In this document: piece after piece, positions 35,190-46,838 of the stretch
Layout of the letters: every line of letters begins with the position of its first letter
Numbering within the stretch: position 1 is the stretch's first letter
Source: Sophora flavescens
Lineage: Eukaryota; Streptophyta; Magnoliopsida; Fabales; Fabaceae
Reading direction: 5' to 3'
Assembly (NCBI GenBank): GCA_030762895.1
Contig: CM061068.1
Span: forward strand, 38,116,783 to 38,180,782
DNA length: 64,000 nt
The notes under the pieces: generated by a model
Database searches by the model: none
The model's input: only the letters and a program-made list of their open reading frames with translations
Told to the model about the DNA's origin: nothing
Made by a program: the position numbers and the translations under genes

Positions 35190-35520
35190 TGATAAGCATT
35201 TGATGTCCGAACTCGTATTGGGAAAGACATTGGACTTCGGTCCAGAGATATCCACACGTATTGTGATAGACAATTGGATTTAGACCCAGAGATATCCAAA
35301 TAAAATGTCTGGTATTGTGAAAGACTTTAGATTTTGGTCCAGAGATATCCACACGTCTTGTGATAGACAATTGGATTTAGACCCAGAGATATCCAAATAA
35401 TATGTCTTGTATGGTAAGAGCCAGAGATACCCAAATAATATGTCTTATGATAGACATTGGATTTATGCCCAGAGATATCCAAAATAATACGTCTTATGAT
35501 AGACATTGGATTTTGACTGA
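35190..35520. repeat. degenerate tandem repeats in the F LTR
   Basis: About six diverged units of roughly 45-60 bases contain GTGATAGACAATTGGATT and CCAGAGATATCCAAATAA. They form a typical internally repetitive LTR segment with no coding role. Confidence 0.75.
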
Positions 35521-36127
35521 GATGTTGATATAGTTAGACTCGATCCACGAAGAGTTGCTTGACTTAATCGCTAATTAGCGATGAAATGTTTGACACCAAT
35601 AGTCTGCTTGAAGCAAAGTTAGATGCAGTCCTATCATATATTTGAGTCTTAGTCTTTTCAGAATATGTATATTTATTTTGTAAATATACATATATATCCA
35701 CTTGAATGATTTATTGGTTGTTTACCTGCATGCCCATATCTATATTGCTAGCCTATTGTAGAATCTTACCTCCTCTGTTTGTATTCTGTTTCTTTTTCGT
35801 TCCTTGTTGGGAACAATTAGTTTGATTCGAAGAGCGTAAAGAAGACGAGGAAGGGTTGAGTGATGCTGAGAAGGCGACAGAAGAGAATCAAGAAGATGTC
35901 AGTGTTTAGATGTCATGTGTAATTTAGTAATGTATGTTTAGAATTGTTGATTGTCTAAAGTATTTTTAAAATGATATTTGATTTCTGATAGTCTTGAGAA
36001 AATTCATTTGGGATTATCCTACTTAACTATTTATTTTAGTTTCTAATTTATGAACAGAGTTTTAATTCTCCTCTGTTGGCAATTGATGTAAGACTAGCTA
36101 GCAGGTTTGGACTTGAGAAAGATTTTA

Positions 36128-37438
36128 GACTAAACCCCCAATTTGGTCCCTGAGAAAAACACTCGGGTCTGAAATAGTCCCTAACCAAAAAAAAACTATC
36201 CGTTTAGTCCTTAAGAATGTATTTCCGGGACAGATTAGTCCTTCCGTCAGTTGACCACCTTTGATCGCAGGTAAAATGCTGACGTGTCGGTATCCTTCCA
36301 AAACGCATGCCGTTTTTTCCTTCTTCTTCCTCCAGCTTCTTCTTCTTCTTCCACTTCTCTGCATCTCTTTTCCCTTCTTCACAAACAAAGCAGAAGGTGG
36401 GGAAACATTCATACTTGAAGAAGACCTTTAGGTTCTTTCCTTGATAGCGAATAACAGTGCCCCACTTCAGAGGTTGTCTCAGATCAACAGAGGCTTTGAT
36501 TCTGAGGAACCTTCCCAATCGATTGCAGTCTTGGTGTTCCATATCCTCATATGTTCCAATAATATCTCCTAGCTTCCTTGCCATTGATTCAACTCTCATT
36601 TTCAGGGGCAAGTCGTAGATTCTTACCCAGAAGGAGACATTGTGCATTTCTAGCTCAGATGGTTGTTCCTCTCCTGAAACACGCTTCAAAATCAGTATGT
36701 TTCTGTCGAAGCTCCAAGGCCCACTCTTCAAGACATTCTTTGCATCCTTCTTAGTTGTAAACCTGAACAAAAAGAGGTTCTTGTTCAAATCTTGAATCTC
36801 CACTGGATTCTTGAGTCTCCAAGACGGAGTAATCGTCTGTTTGAATGCTCGCACATTGAAGGAACTATCTGACCAGAGTTTCCCTGCAAGGGTGCACCAA
36901 AAGATCTCATCTTCACAAATATCTGAGTTCTCGACATTGATCCCTTCTTCTTATTCCTTCGACAAGTTCCCTGATTTCCACTGATCCATTTGGGTATTCG
37001 AATTAGCGAGTGAAAACAGAGGAGAAAACCTAGAAAATCTAGGGGAAAATCCAGGGAATGGATGAGAAGAACAGAAAGTCCTGGAACGAGAACCACGACC
37101 AAACCCAAGGGCTCGGGGGGACTAAAGTTACAGAGGCCAACTCAAAACCAACTGGAAACAAAAGAAAATCATTGAACAAGAGATATTGAGGAAGAAGAGA
37201 TGCAAAGAAGTGGAAGAAGAAGAAGAAGAAGCTGGAGGAAGAAGAAGGAAAAAACGGCATGCGTTTTGGAAGGATACCGACACGTCAGCATTTTACCTGC
37301 GATCAAAGGTGGTCAACTGACGGAAGGACTAATCTGTCCCGGAAATACATTCTTAAGGACTAAACGGATAATTTTTTTTGGTTAGGGACTATTTCAGACC
37401 CGAGTGTTTTTCTCAGGGACCAAATTGGGGGTTTAGTC
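36128..37438. mobile_element. Pack-MULE with 243-bp terminal inverted repeats
   Basis: The element is 1,311 bases. It starts GACTAAACCCCCAATTTGG and ends with the inverse, CCAAATTGGGGGTTTAGTC. The inverted repeats extend about 243 bases (36128-36370 and 37196-37438) with few mismatches. Perfect 9-bp direct repeats AAGATTTTA flank it (36119-36127 and 37439-37447), the duplication size of Mutator-like transposons. It has no transposase. It carries instead a DUF4283-type gene fragment on the minus strand, which makes it a Pack-MULE. It lies within the 5' LTR of element F. Confidence 0.93.
36204..36989 (-). pseudogene. DUF4283/zf-CCHC_4 gene fragment carried by the Pack-MULE
   Basis: A minus-strand frame with an ATG at 36989-36987, an in-frame TAA at codon 13 (36953-36951), then an open frame to 36204. 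It reads FWCTLAGKLWSDSSFNVRAF, then RLKNPVEIQDLNKNLFLFRF and GPWSFDRNILILKRV, the plant DUF4283 domain. WVRIYDLPLKMRVESMARKLG and GRFLRIKASVDLRQPL follow, then FPTFCFVCEE, the first half of a CCHC_4 zinc knuckle. Homology ends at the inner edge of the left terminal repeat, so the rest of the frame is repeat sequence. DUF4283 proteins occur in plant LINE-like ORF1s and host families; which was the donor is unknown. Confidence 0.82.
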
Positions 37439-37573
37439 AAGATTTTATATTAATAACTGTTTATCGGGTTTTATTTTGACGTCATGCAAAGTTAATTTTT
37501 TTTAAGTGGTCATTTCTGAAAATTCTCGTTATCAATTTAATTTGTCTTATTTAAAAAACTAGGCGTCACATTA

Positions 37574-37587
37574 TGATATCAGAGCAG
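37574..37587 (+). other. element F primer-binding site
   Basis: TGATATCAGAGCAG lies three bases after the LTR. It matches the initiator tRNA-Met primer site except for one G-to-A change, as expected in an aged copy. Confidence 0.8.
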
Positions 37588-38963
37588 TTGAGCCTAACCG
37601 GATCTGGGGTTATGAATTGATCGTGTCTTCTCTATGTGAACTTTGTGTTTGTGTGAATTATTTGAATTGCTTTAGAATAAGATAGTTAGATCTAAGATCT
37701 CGTGAGAGATTTATCTTATGGTGTTATCTTTACTGGCTACTCTTATGGATTAAAGTTAGCTTTAGTGATTCGAAATATTTATTTTATATGTGGATTAAAG
37801 TTAAACGATTTAATTTTCAAATTTATATTGCTTGGATTGTTTTGGTGCATCCCTATCTTCGTTTTAATGTGGTTAGTATTCAATTAAAAGCTTAATGGAT
37901 GTTGTTGTTGGAATACTAATGGATTTGAGGACTATAGTTGATGTTAGTGTGAGATTGAGTTCTAAATAAGTATTTTGATTTTGGTTTATGAGTTACAATC
38001 AAATTAGGTTTGATTTGTGGATTCTAAATAGTATTTTGAAGTTCTTGACAGATAGATTTTAATTCCTCAATTTTAACATTACTTTTGGATTTCAGTTGAT
38101 TTCTAGGATTTTAGCGAGTTTGAGGAAGTTCTAGCATTTAATTGATCTTCCCGAGAGTTATCTGTTGGGTTTATAGGTAGAAAGTGAATTTGAAGGTGTA
38201 ATTATCATATTAGAGTTTAATGATTAAAGTCACCTTATTGAGATTATGAATGATCCTAAGTATTCGATGGCTTAGTGGAATGATATGCTTGAATCGGTGT
38301 TATGAGTTTTTATTTAAGTTATTAGAGATGATATGCCATGGAATCAGCACTCTTAAGTGTGTTTGAATACTTTGATGAGAGGGAAATTGTTTAGCCTATG
38401 GTTTTGTTTAAATTTGGATTTGGTAAGAAGTCTAAGATTCTAAGTTGTTTTGGATGAACTTTTAGGGTGTATTAAGGTGAAACGAAGGAGTTAATTATAC
38501 GATGTATGAACAAGAGATTTGAAGGATCATACTAGTGTTTAATTATAGAGGTTACTATAAGTTTGAGCAGTTTGGTGATGATAAATTATTATTTTGAAAT
38601 TTTTGTTTGTCGGTATTTAATTACTAATTATTATTTTGATCGAGGAATAATAAAATATTTTGTGCTCCTTACTTTTGTTTTTGTTGTTGTGGTTATTTAT
38701 CTTTTTTATCTCGATTATAGTTTTGCACTTTGTGCATGATACAAAACGTGTTACTATGTATAGCGTTTCAACATCATTTATGTGTCTCTTTACATCATTA
38801 TCGCTTCTCGTTACCAACTTTGAGACATTGTAGACTCACCAAGGAAGCCAGGAAGTTAAATTCTCCTTCAAGCATCTTACTTGCAAAGGTTGTCGAAATC
38901 CAATTCAGTAAGGGTTTTTGCCCGAAAATTGGTATTGTCTCCATTAACAACTCATCAATTGGT
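37588..38963 (+). other. element F interior, non-coding
   Basis: No gag or pol motif is recognisable in any frame. The sequence is T- and A-rich with frequent stops. The gag-pol body of the ancestral chromovirus has been replaced or has decayed beyond recognition. Confidence 0.6.
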
Positions 38964-39347
38964 CCTCCTGGAACTATAATTGATAATAAAGTTTGTCATC
39001 CTCAAAATTATGATTTCTATTTAAGTGCTCGTGCTGGAATGATAGGCACCACTAGGCCTATACATTATCATGTTCTGTTAGATGAGATTGGCTTCTCCCC
39101 GGATGATCTTCAGGAACTTGTCCATTCTCTATCATATGTGTATCAGAGGAGTATCACTGCCATTTCTGCTGTTGCTCCTATATGCTATGCTCACCTGGCT
39201 GCAACACAAATGGGACAGTTTATGAATTTTGAGGACAAATATGAGACATCATCAATTCATGGTGGTATGACTGCTACTGGAGCTGTTTCCGTCCCTCAGC
39301 TGCCCAAATTGGATGGCAAGGTCTGTAACTTCATATTCTTTTATTGA
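38964..39347 (+). pseudogene. ARGONAUTE (AGO4 clade) PIWI C-terminal fragment
   Basis: 127 codons plus stop, uninterrupted, match the last part of a plant AGO4/6/16-type protein: PPGTIIDNKVCHP, then NYDFYLSARAGMIGTTRP, HYHVLLDEIGFSPDDLQEL, VHSLSYVYQRS, ISAVAPICYAHLAATQ and PQLPKL, ending at the native stop after a KVCNFIFFY-like tail (FFC is usual). In the clade this PIWI half contributes the catalytic His of the Asp-Asp-His slicer site, visible here in HYHVL. Both Asp residues and the PAZ and MID domains are missing, so no slicer could be made. The frame stays open upstream to about 38730 but that part is not ARGONAUTE-like. It is in the sense direction of element F. Confidence 0.9.
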
Positions 39348-39731
39348 GTCCTGAGTGGCCGCTCTAGAGACAAATTATGACAGCATGATGTTTATAAAAT
39401 TATGATCCAAACTGTCTCCTTATTCACCGTTAAACTTTTTAGCGGACTAAACCTTGATGATGGCCATAGGACTAATACACATACGGAAGCATATTGCAAA
39501 TGCTTTCACGTGTTCAGTCGTATACTGTTTTGTGGTAGGTGAAAGGATTTGTGATGTTTTTTTTACCTATGGCTATTCAGCACTCTTTATCTTTAATGTT
39601 TAGTGTACTTTTGGTGATTATCTAGTTGGTTCAATGATTCAAAAGGTAACAAAGCCTAGCCCCATTTGGGGATTATTTGTAGGAGGTATAGTGTACATCG
39701 TATACTTACTCCTATAAAAAAATAAAAAAAA
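39348..39731 (+). other. putative 3' UTR and poly(A) remnant of the ARGONAUTE fragment
   Basis: Non-coding sequence following the ARGONAUTE stop ends in seven A, one T and eight A (39716-39731). This is consistent with a reverse-transcribed mRNA 3' end captured together with the coding piece. No target-site duplication is visible on either side, so the processed-mRNA origin is inference. Confidence 0.45.
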
Positions 39732-41190
39732 TTCGTCATGCTAGTTTTGTTCAAGCTAAATTTCAAATGTCACTTATACTCGAGATTTTTCTTTCCTATT
39801 GCTTTCATTACTCGTGGTTGTAGTAGACAATTGAGTTAACCGTATTCATTACCACCTATTGACCTGACATGTCCACTCTTATTTCGAAATTCATTATGAC
39901 TTTTTCTTATTGAGTCGTAAGTTGTATGGATTTATGGGAATCTAGATTTCTTAGTCAAATTACTCTAAACACCTCTATTTATAGATAGAAGTGATTCAAG
40001 ATCTTAAAGTTAGACTTACCTTCTCCAAAATATGATTTGATTGATGTCTCAATTTATAGTTTCAATTTCTTGGAATTGCAATAAACTCATTATTGATTTT
40101 TTTTGTTATTCAATGGAAGTTCTCATGGAGACGGGAACTTTAGTAGACTCATGATTGTAAATATGTGTCTGTACAACGTATTTTTACTTCCAGAAACCTA
40201 TTGAAGATTCTTTTGCATATCGAATATTCATTTATCCTTATACTAAGCAAATTCTTCTTTGTACTTTCTTGTGAAAGTAAAGAATAAGAATTATTTTTGA
40301 AAAGTTTCTCTTCTAGTTTCTAAAACCATTGTCTCATCATTCATCTGATGATAATTGTCAATTGTTGACTAGTCTCAAACTTCTGCTTTTAAAATGTCAT
40401 CTACGTTTGTTCATGACTCTTGATTTCATCATATGGTAAGGAATTTATATGTTGAATGGTGAATTTGTGGGTTTGAACCTTTTTGGAATTAAAGTGTATA
40501 AATGCATGATCAATGCCTACTGTATGTGTTCTCAATTCTGTTTTGGAATGAATGTTTTTATGAACCTTGTATTTTATAAGGTTTAGCTTAGTTCCTGGGG
40601 TAGTGTATGTCTTCTGCGTGGACCTATATCTATTATAGGATAATTTCCTTGTTGGACTCCTTTTGGTGATATTAGTTGTGTTTGGAAAATGGGAAATTAT
40701 TTATATGATGTTAGGAAGCTATGAAGCTTGATCAATGTAAGAGTAAGAAGTTATAAAGGGGATTTTTAGTGTTGCTCCACTTTGTTGGTTGTAAGTTACA
40801 ATGTTTGAGGCCTCTTAATACTTAAGTATTAGTTTTAATATAGTTTATTAAGTATAATGATGAAACAATGTGCATAGAGTTGCGATGAGAAAAGTAACGA
40901 TAGTCCAGGATGTATAAGTGTGATAAAAGTATGCTTATTATTTATGTAGCTAAGGGTGGAGATTGGTGATGTCAATAGAGTGGAATTGTGGAGTGACCAA
41001 TTATTGGTACAATATGTGATGATTAATAGAATGGTATGTGAGATCATACTATTTGTATGATGAATATTATTGGGTATTGTTGATGTAGATTAAGTTTGAA
41101 TTAATTGAAGACGGTCATAGGATTGGATGTCAGTTATGTTAAGTTCTGATTTAAAAGGAGACTTGTTTTATGAGTGTTTCTTGGTTAAGA
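39732..41190 (+). other. element F interior, non-coding
   Basis: AT-rich with no recognisable coding segment, RNA or repeat until the chromodomain relic near 41195. Confidence 0.6.
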
Positions 41191-41194
41191 TAAA

Positions 41195-41320
41195 GGATAG
41201 AATAGCGAAAGAACTTCGAGTGAAGCAGATTACTATAATTGAAGTATCTTGGATCATCACCGTTAGAGTTACTACATGGGATATACCAGTGTAGACGTAG
41301 GAGTAGTATCTGTATCTCTT
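41195..41320 (+). pseudogene. element F chromodomain relic
   Basis: The frame reads KDRIAKELRVKQITIIEVSW and, slightly later, VRVTTWDIP. It aligns by eye with the chromovirus tail (elements A and E: VKQLRGQEISLVKVVW and IKELRGRQISSVKVIW, then W-E). It is followed by CAGGGACGAAATTTC and a purine tract, the usual Del/Tekay 3' end. It shows that F descends from such an element. Confidence 0.65.
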
Positions 41321-41370
41321 TTGAGATATATCAATTTTCAGGGACGAAATTTCTGTAAGAGGGGTAGTGT

Positions 41371-42102
41371 TGTAACATCCATGTTTTTACATATATGTAT
41401 AATTGCCCTATTAAGAGTGATTAATTTTTTTTCTAAATGCTTATTTTTGTTTATTTTTATGTTATTTGACTTGAGTAATTTTATTTACTCATTTTAAAAT
41501 ATTTTTGTGAGTGTATTACACTGTGTTGTTACAGGGTGTGCATGCTTGCTAGACAGTAGCATTACGCTGCTATTCTTTGTTCAGAAAAATACAATCTAAA
41601 ATTATTTTGGTTAAATAAAAATTATTTTAATAGTCCCTAAAAGAAATTTTTAGCATCAGAAAAATAAAAGGAGCATTTTTGGAAGCTTTTCTTTTACTTG
41701 GTTGTACAACTAGCCACGTTTCCCTATTTCTTTTCACCTTTTCTTTTTCTCTCTCTTTCTTCACGTTCTTCACCTTTTCAGTAGCATAACACCCACCCTC
41801 ATATCCCACCTCTCTAAATTTCAAAAACCTATTCTCCCCCTTCTCTCTTCAAGTCTGCCGCGCGCCGCCACCGTGGGAGCGCCTCCGGCCGCCACTCGAC
41901 GCAGGGGAGAAGGCCGCGCGACCACTGTCGCTCGAGGAGGACGACCGCGCCTCCTGTCCCCGCCGTGTGAACGCCATTTCAGCAGTGCGGAAACGCGCAC
42001 CGCCACGGTGAGTAGAGTTCGCCGCCGCTCTCCATGGTGGTTTCCACCATGTGAGTTCCTTTCAAGCTCCTTCTTCTTTCTTTGGGTTTGATGTATCTCT
42101 CT
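41371..42102 (+). repeat. element F 3' LTR, left part
   Basis: Starts TGTAACATCCATG and matches the first part of the F 5' LTR, with scattered substitutions, to the CT-rich site at 42102 where element E begins. The rest of this LTR lies beyond E, outside the window. Confidence 0.88.
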
Positions 42103-45100
42103 TGTAACAGTATGTTTTTTAATTACGCTGTTAACAGTAAAAATATATTTATTTATATTTTTAATTGAGACTTAGGAAATGATTTTTGGAGAAAACAAAA
42201 TCATATATGGAACTTACTCTATGGTAGGAAGCTCTGATTAAAATTCAGGTTTAAAACTCAGACGGAAACCGGTCTGCGTTTTTTTAACTGACAGTATAAT
42301 TTTATACTGACAGAAAACCCTAATTTGGCCCGAAAACTGAAATTTGTAGATTTTTTATATTTTTTCTGTGAGGAAGTCTACTTTCCAAATTTCTGATCAG
42401 AAACAAAATGTTATGTTTATTCGGACGAATTTTGGTAAAAGTTCGGACGGAAAACAGTCGGTGTTTTCACTGACAGTAAGATTTTAATGATCGAAAAACC
42501 TAATTTTGACTCGTGAATGAAATGGTTTATATTTAATCATATTTCCAATGAGTTTTGTTAGTTTGAAATTTTTCAGTCGAAAACGAAATATTACGCTTTT
42601 TACAAGCGTAAAACCCTAATCTGGGAACCGACGGAGTCGAGAAGGGAGGTGCAGAGACAAAACCGGCCACCAGAGGAGTTGAGTCATGGGGTGAGTCACC
42701 ACCATGACTCACCAAGCATTTATGAAGCATTAAATGCAAATTTAGGTGAAATGACCAAAATGTCCTTTTAGCTTAACCTAACCAAAGTTAAGTTAGATTT
42801 TAACCATGGTTAAGGAACCATGGTTAGTTTATGTGGTCTAAAATCAGCCACACCCTCCACTAAATGTGAGCCATATATTTATTAACCATAGTTAGCAAAG
42901 TAACCCTAGTTAAGTTAATTATTAACTATGGTTAAACTTATATTAATTAAATAATCACAAAAGCTATTAATCCAATATCTAATAAACCAAACAAAGCCTA
43001 AGATATATCCTATATATACCACAAAACCACATCCCCTTCACTCACACCTTCATTCTCTTCATCTTCTTCATTTTCTTCATTTTCTCTCACTTTTCTCAAG
43101 AACACATCAAGCAATTTTGTGAAGGACTTGATCCATTCCTTTCAATTTTCTAACATCTAAGAGGTATACCTTACTCTTCTTGATAAATAAACATCATGTT
43201 CTTGTTTCCAAGTCATGATCATCAAGTTTTCATGAATTTTTCATTCTTATATCTAGAATTTCAAATATTTCTAGAAAATTGTAGAAAAATCATTTTGATG
43301 TGAAACCAATTTCTATGATCTTAATATGTCCTCTACTATCATCATCTAAGAGTATGTAATCAAAATCATTTTCCTTCCTATTTATCTATTGAAGGACGAA
43401 TCTATATATTTTTAGGCAAAGGAAGTTTTGTTCAATTTTTACAATATGACACTTGATCTTTACTCTTTAATACCTATAGTTGTTATAAATAGAAACTTGA
43501 AATCAAAAGAAATTCCTAGCCCTATTTTCTAGTCTTGATCGAATTTGTGTTCATGTGAGCAAAATAAGTTTTCTTCAATCTTTAACTAGATCATGATTTG
43601 TATGAACTAACTAAGGTGTGTAGGTTATAGATCCAAGAGTTTGTGAGAAAAAGGAATTTCTAACCTATTTTGCTCATTGAGGCCAAAACCCTAACCTAGT
43701 TGGTTAAAGGATTCTGTTTTACAATCTTAACTATCAGCACTTAATCTATGCTATTTAATACTTTGGGAATTAGTATCTAAAAGATTGGATTAAGAAAATA
43801 ACCCTAGCCTTATTTTTATGACTTGGCCGAACCTAGCACCATATGGTCATATTTAGATTTGTTTGATTAATTTGTTAATTTGTTGATTTGGTTGAAGGTG
43901 GTTTTGGTAACTCGTGGAGGGATATCAAGGATCGTCGTTTTCGTGTTTCCGGTGGTAACTTAGGTGGGAGAAAGAACAATTCCATCGTCGAAACTGATAA
44001 GTAGTTTATAATTTATAATAATGGTGTAGGGCGACCTAAACCCTACTAGTAGTCGAGTAATCGACAATACCAAAATCGTATTGGAAACTTTTCCGTAATA
44101 CCAATGGCAATTTGGGAATTGTAGGTTTATCGCCTTAGGTTAATTATTCATATTTGAGGATGTCTGAATTATTTACTTTTGACTGTTTGTGATCCGCTGG
44201 TTGAGGTATTCTACTGCATGTGACGTTTATTTTGGTGTTTGAAAATTTTATTGATTATTGTGTTATGCATGATCTGTCTAGTTTGATAAATTGCTTAGTC
44301 AATTTTAAGTAAAGATATATATTGCTTGGAGGTATTTTGTTTGGGTGAGAGTTTTGAATATGAATTAGAGGTGCCTCGCTATTATTTTATAGAAGTGATG
44401 TGATATAGAATGTAAGTGGAGGTTATGAGGAAAAGCTTGAGGTACTAGGTTGTTATTGATAAAAGTCAGTGAGAATCATATGTTGCATTGTTGTTCATAA
44501 CGGTGTATTTGAGATACACGAGGTCCGAAGTTCTCGTGGACCATTCCAAATTAGAAGTTAAGTTGTGCAACTATAGTATCATTGCTATGCATGAGCACCC
44601 TTGACAGAGTTAAGAGAAAAAATCAGGGTGTGCACCGACGGTACTGTGCAACTATAGTGTTATTGCTTTGCATGAGCATTCTCACCATGGATGAGAACGT
44701 GCACCGGTGTTGGGAACGTGTCACTTGGACGACTGACTGACATCCCTAACGAGGGATGTGTGACAGGATTAGCAGTGGCCACGTCAGCATAAAGGTTTAG
44801 TTGCATGAGTTGGAGGGTAGAGGATGATGTTATAAAGTATGGATGATTGTAAATTGTGAGTGATGCATGTTTGTGACTATTATTGTATTATATGTTATGA
44901 ATCTTTTCCACTTATGATAATAGAACTATTTCTTATCTCCCTATTTAGAAGACCATATGGAGGAATATTTTGCTGAGGAGATGGAAGGAACCTTGTATGA
45001 GACAGAGGTTGTTGAGGAGTTGAATGACATTCCGTATGAAGCTGACGCTGTAGAACAACCTACTGATCCTAATAATATAGTGTAGTAAGTTTAGGGCCAG

Positions 45101-45389
45101 TGAGTCATATAAGACATTTTTATTTTCTGTTAGTTATAAGCAGTTTGTATAAATAAGTATCTGTGTGGGATCCTACTGAGAGGATACCCCAAACAGTGTT
45201 GTGTAAAATAAAGGATAGTTATGTGTGTATTTATGTAATATAATTTTGGAGTGTTTTATATTTGCAGAAGTTATATGATTATTAATTAAGTTTTAATTTT
45301 TACGTATTTTCAAAGATAAGCGCGCGACTAAATAAATAAATATTAAGGTTTTAGTTTAATAATACAATGGGGCACAACGAGGTGTCTCA
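42103..45389 (+). repeat. element E 5' LTR
   Basis: 3,287 bases from TGTAACAGTATG to GGTGTCTCA. The ATATATCCTATATATACC region near 43001-43020 is a likely TATA box. A block near 42818-42960 holds ACCATGGTT and AACCATAGTTA palindromic words (for example TTAACCATGGTTAAGG). No coding sequence is present. Confidence 0.9.
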
Positions 45390-45394
45390 TTTGG

Positions 45395-45408
45395 TGGTAT
45401 CAGGGCAG
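45395..45408 (+). other. element E primer-binding site
   Basis: TGGTATCAGGGCAG, one mismatch from the initiator tRNA-Met primer site, five bases after the LTR. Confidence 0.85.
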
Positions 45409-45619
45409 TTCGATTCTAATCGGACTGTGAGGTCTAGGATGCTGTTACTGGCCGTGTCTAGTTGAGTCCACATCGAATTTTAACTATGCTTAGAAGTTGG
45501 TTAATGTGTCCGAATCCGATGCGATAATTAACATTAGTATGGCATATGGTATTTATATACTTGTCTATATGGTATTATATGTCATACTGATAAGAGCGAA
45601 TGATTTCTTTTACAGAATC

Positions 45620-46828
45620 ATGGCTCGTGGAAGAGGACGTCCGATCAATAGTGGTGACAGAACTCCTGAAAGAATTGTTGGAGCTGACAATGTGGAAAAT
45701 AATCATACCGGAAGTGGAGAAGAGTCGTATGAGACTCAAGATACCATGAAAAACATAGCTACTGCTCTGTTATTATAAACACAGCAGAATACTGAGATGC
45801 TGCAGATGAACAAAGAGCAGTAGGAACAACAGAATCAAAGGAGAGCTGCAGCAGCTGAAGATGCCGGAATGACTACTTTCCTGAAAGGGAAGCCACCCCA
45901 ATTCCGAGGAGATTATGATCCAGAGAAGGCAGAATGGTGGGTACAAGAGATTGAGAAGATATTCGATACCATGCGCTTTAGAGAGGATAGGAAAGTGACA
46001 TATGCGGCATTCATGCTAACTGGAGGAGCAGAGTCTTGGTGGAGAGGCAAATGAAGATTACTGGAGGCCGAAGGCAGATTTATCAACTGGCAGCTATTTA
46101 GTGACTGCTTCTTTGAGAAGTATTTTCCACGTCTAGTTCGATGGGAGAAAGAAAGGGAATTCATGGGTCTCAAACAAGGCAACATGATTGTTGGTGATTA
46201 TGCATCACGATTTGAGGCTCTGATTAAGTATTCCAAATTTTATCAGAGATTCCCAGATGAAGATTGGCAATGTAGAAGGTTTAAGGAAGGACTCTGACAT
46301 GAACTCCAGAGGGCTATAGTATCTCTCGATATCCAGAGTTTTCCAGAGCTGGTGGAAAGATGCAGTACGATAGAATGTATAGATCAGAGGCTGGCTAATG
46401 AGCAGAAACAACTGAGGATTAGAGGTCCTACTCGACCGGATTTTCAGAGGCGAGGAGGTAGTAACTCTCAATGGAGACAAAGACCATATGCCCGACCAGT
46501 GCAGACACCAGCACCAGCACTAGTGGTCAGAGCGGGTCAACAGCAGCAAGGCTTAGCTTGTTTCAGATGCGGAGGACCGCATTATCTTTAGAGACTGCAT
46601 GGAGCGACCTAGTAGTTTTCATTGTGTGAAAATAGGTTATATGGCCCGAGATTGCAGACAGCAGGCTAGGCAACAGCCGATAGCTGCAGGTAGAGGAAAT
46701 GGAGGCAATAGGGGTGGAGCTGGAAGAGGAGTCACAACAACAGGACAACAGGGAGCAAGACCTCAAGCCACTGGAAGAGTGTTTACTGTGAGGGGAGCTG
46801 AATCCTCTCAATCTGCTGATCTTATATA
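45620..46828 (+). pseudogene. element E gag, broken
   Basis: Starts MARGRGRPINSG, the Tekay-type Gly/Arg-rich N-terminus. The capsid domain follows (FLKGKPPQFRGDYDPEKAEWW, then GGAESWWRGK, CFFEKYFPR and FIYQRFPDED-like). The first zinc knuckle (CFRCGGPHYL) is split by a one-base shift near 46589, and the following IGYMARDC is a degenerate second knuckle. Premature stops are at 45776 TAA, 45821 TAG, 46052 TGA, 46297 TGA and 46825 TAA. Each can be explained by a C-to-T or G-to-A change from CAA, CAG, CGA or TGG. The product would have coated the element RNA. Confidence 0.88.
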
Positions 46829-46838
46829 AGGTCTGTGT

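Larger units (their letters stand above)
33564..37570 (+). repeat. element F 5' LTR with nested Pack-MULE
   Basis: Runs from TGTAACATCCTTG to AGGCGTCACA. Native length is about 2.69 kb after removing the MULE and its TSD. It contains a CT microsatellite and a region of repeated GATAGACATTGG and CCAGAGATATCC words. The matching 3' LTR start is at 41371. Confidence 0.88.
33564..42102 (+). mobile_element. element F: gutted chromovirus-derived LTR element
   Basis: The 5' LTR (33564-37570), a tRNA-Met primer site, a non-coding interior and the first 732 bases of a 3' LTR (41371-42102) are visible. The 3' LTR is interrupted by element E. Near the 3' end a decayed chromodomain-like reading survives, placing F by descent with Del/Tekay chromoviruses, but gag, RT and integrase are not recognisable. 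An ARGONAUTE fragment sits in the interior. In a 200-base sample the two LTR starts differ at about 8% of positions, older than E as nesting requires. Confidence 0.85.
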
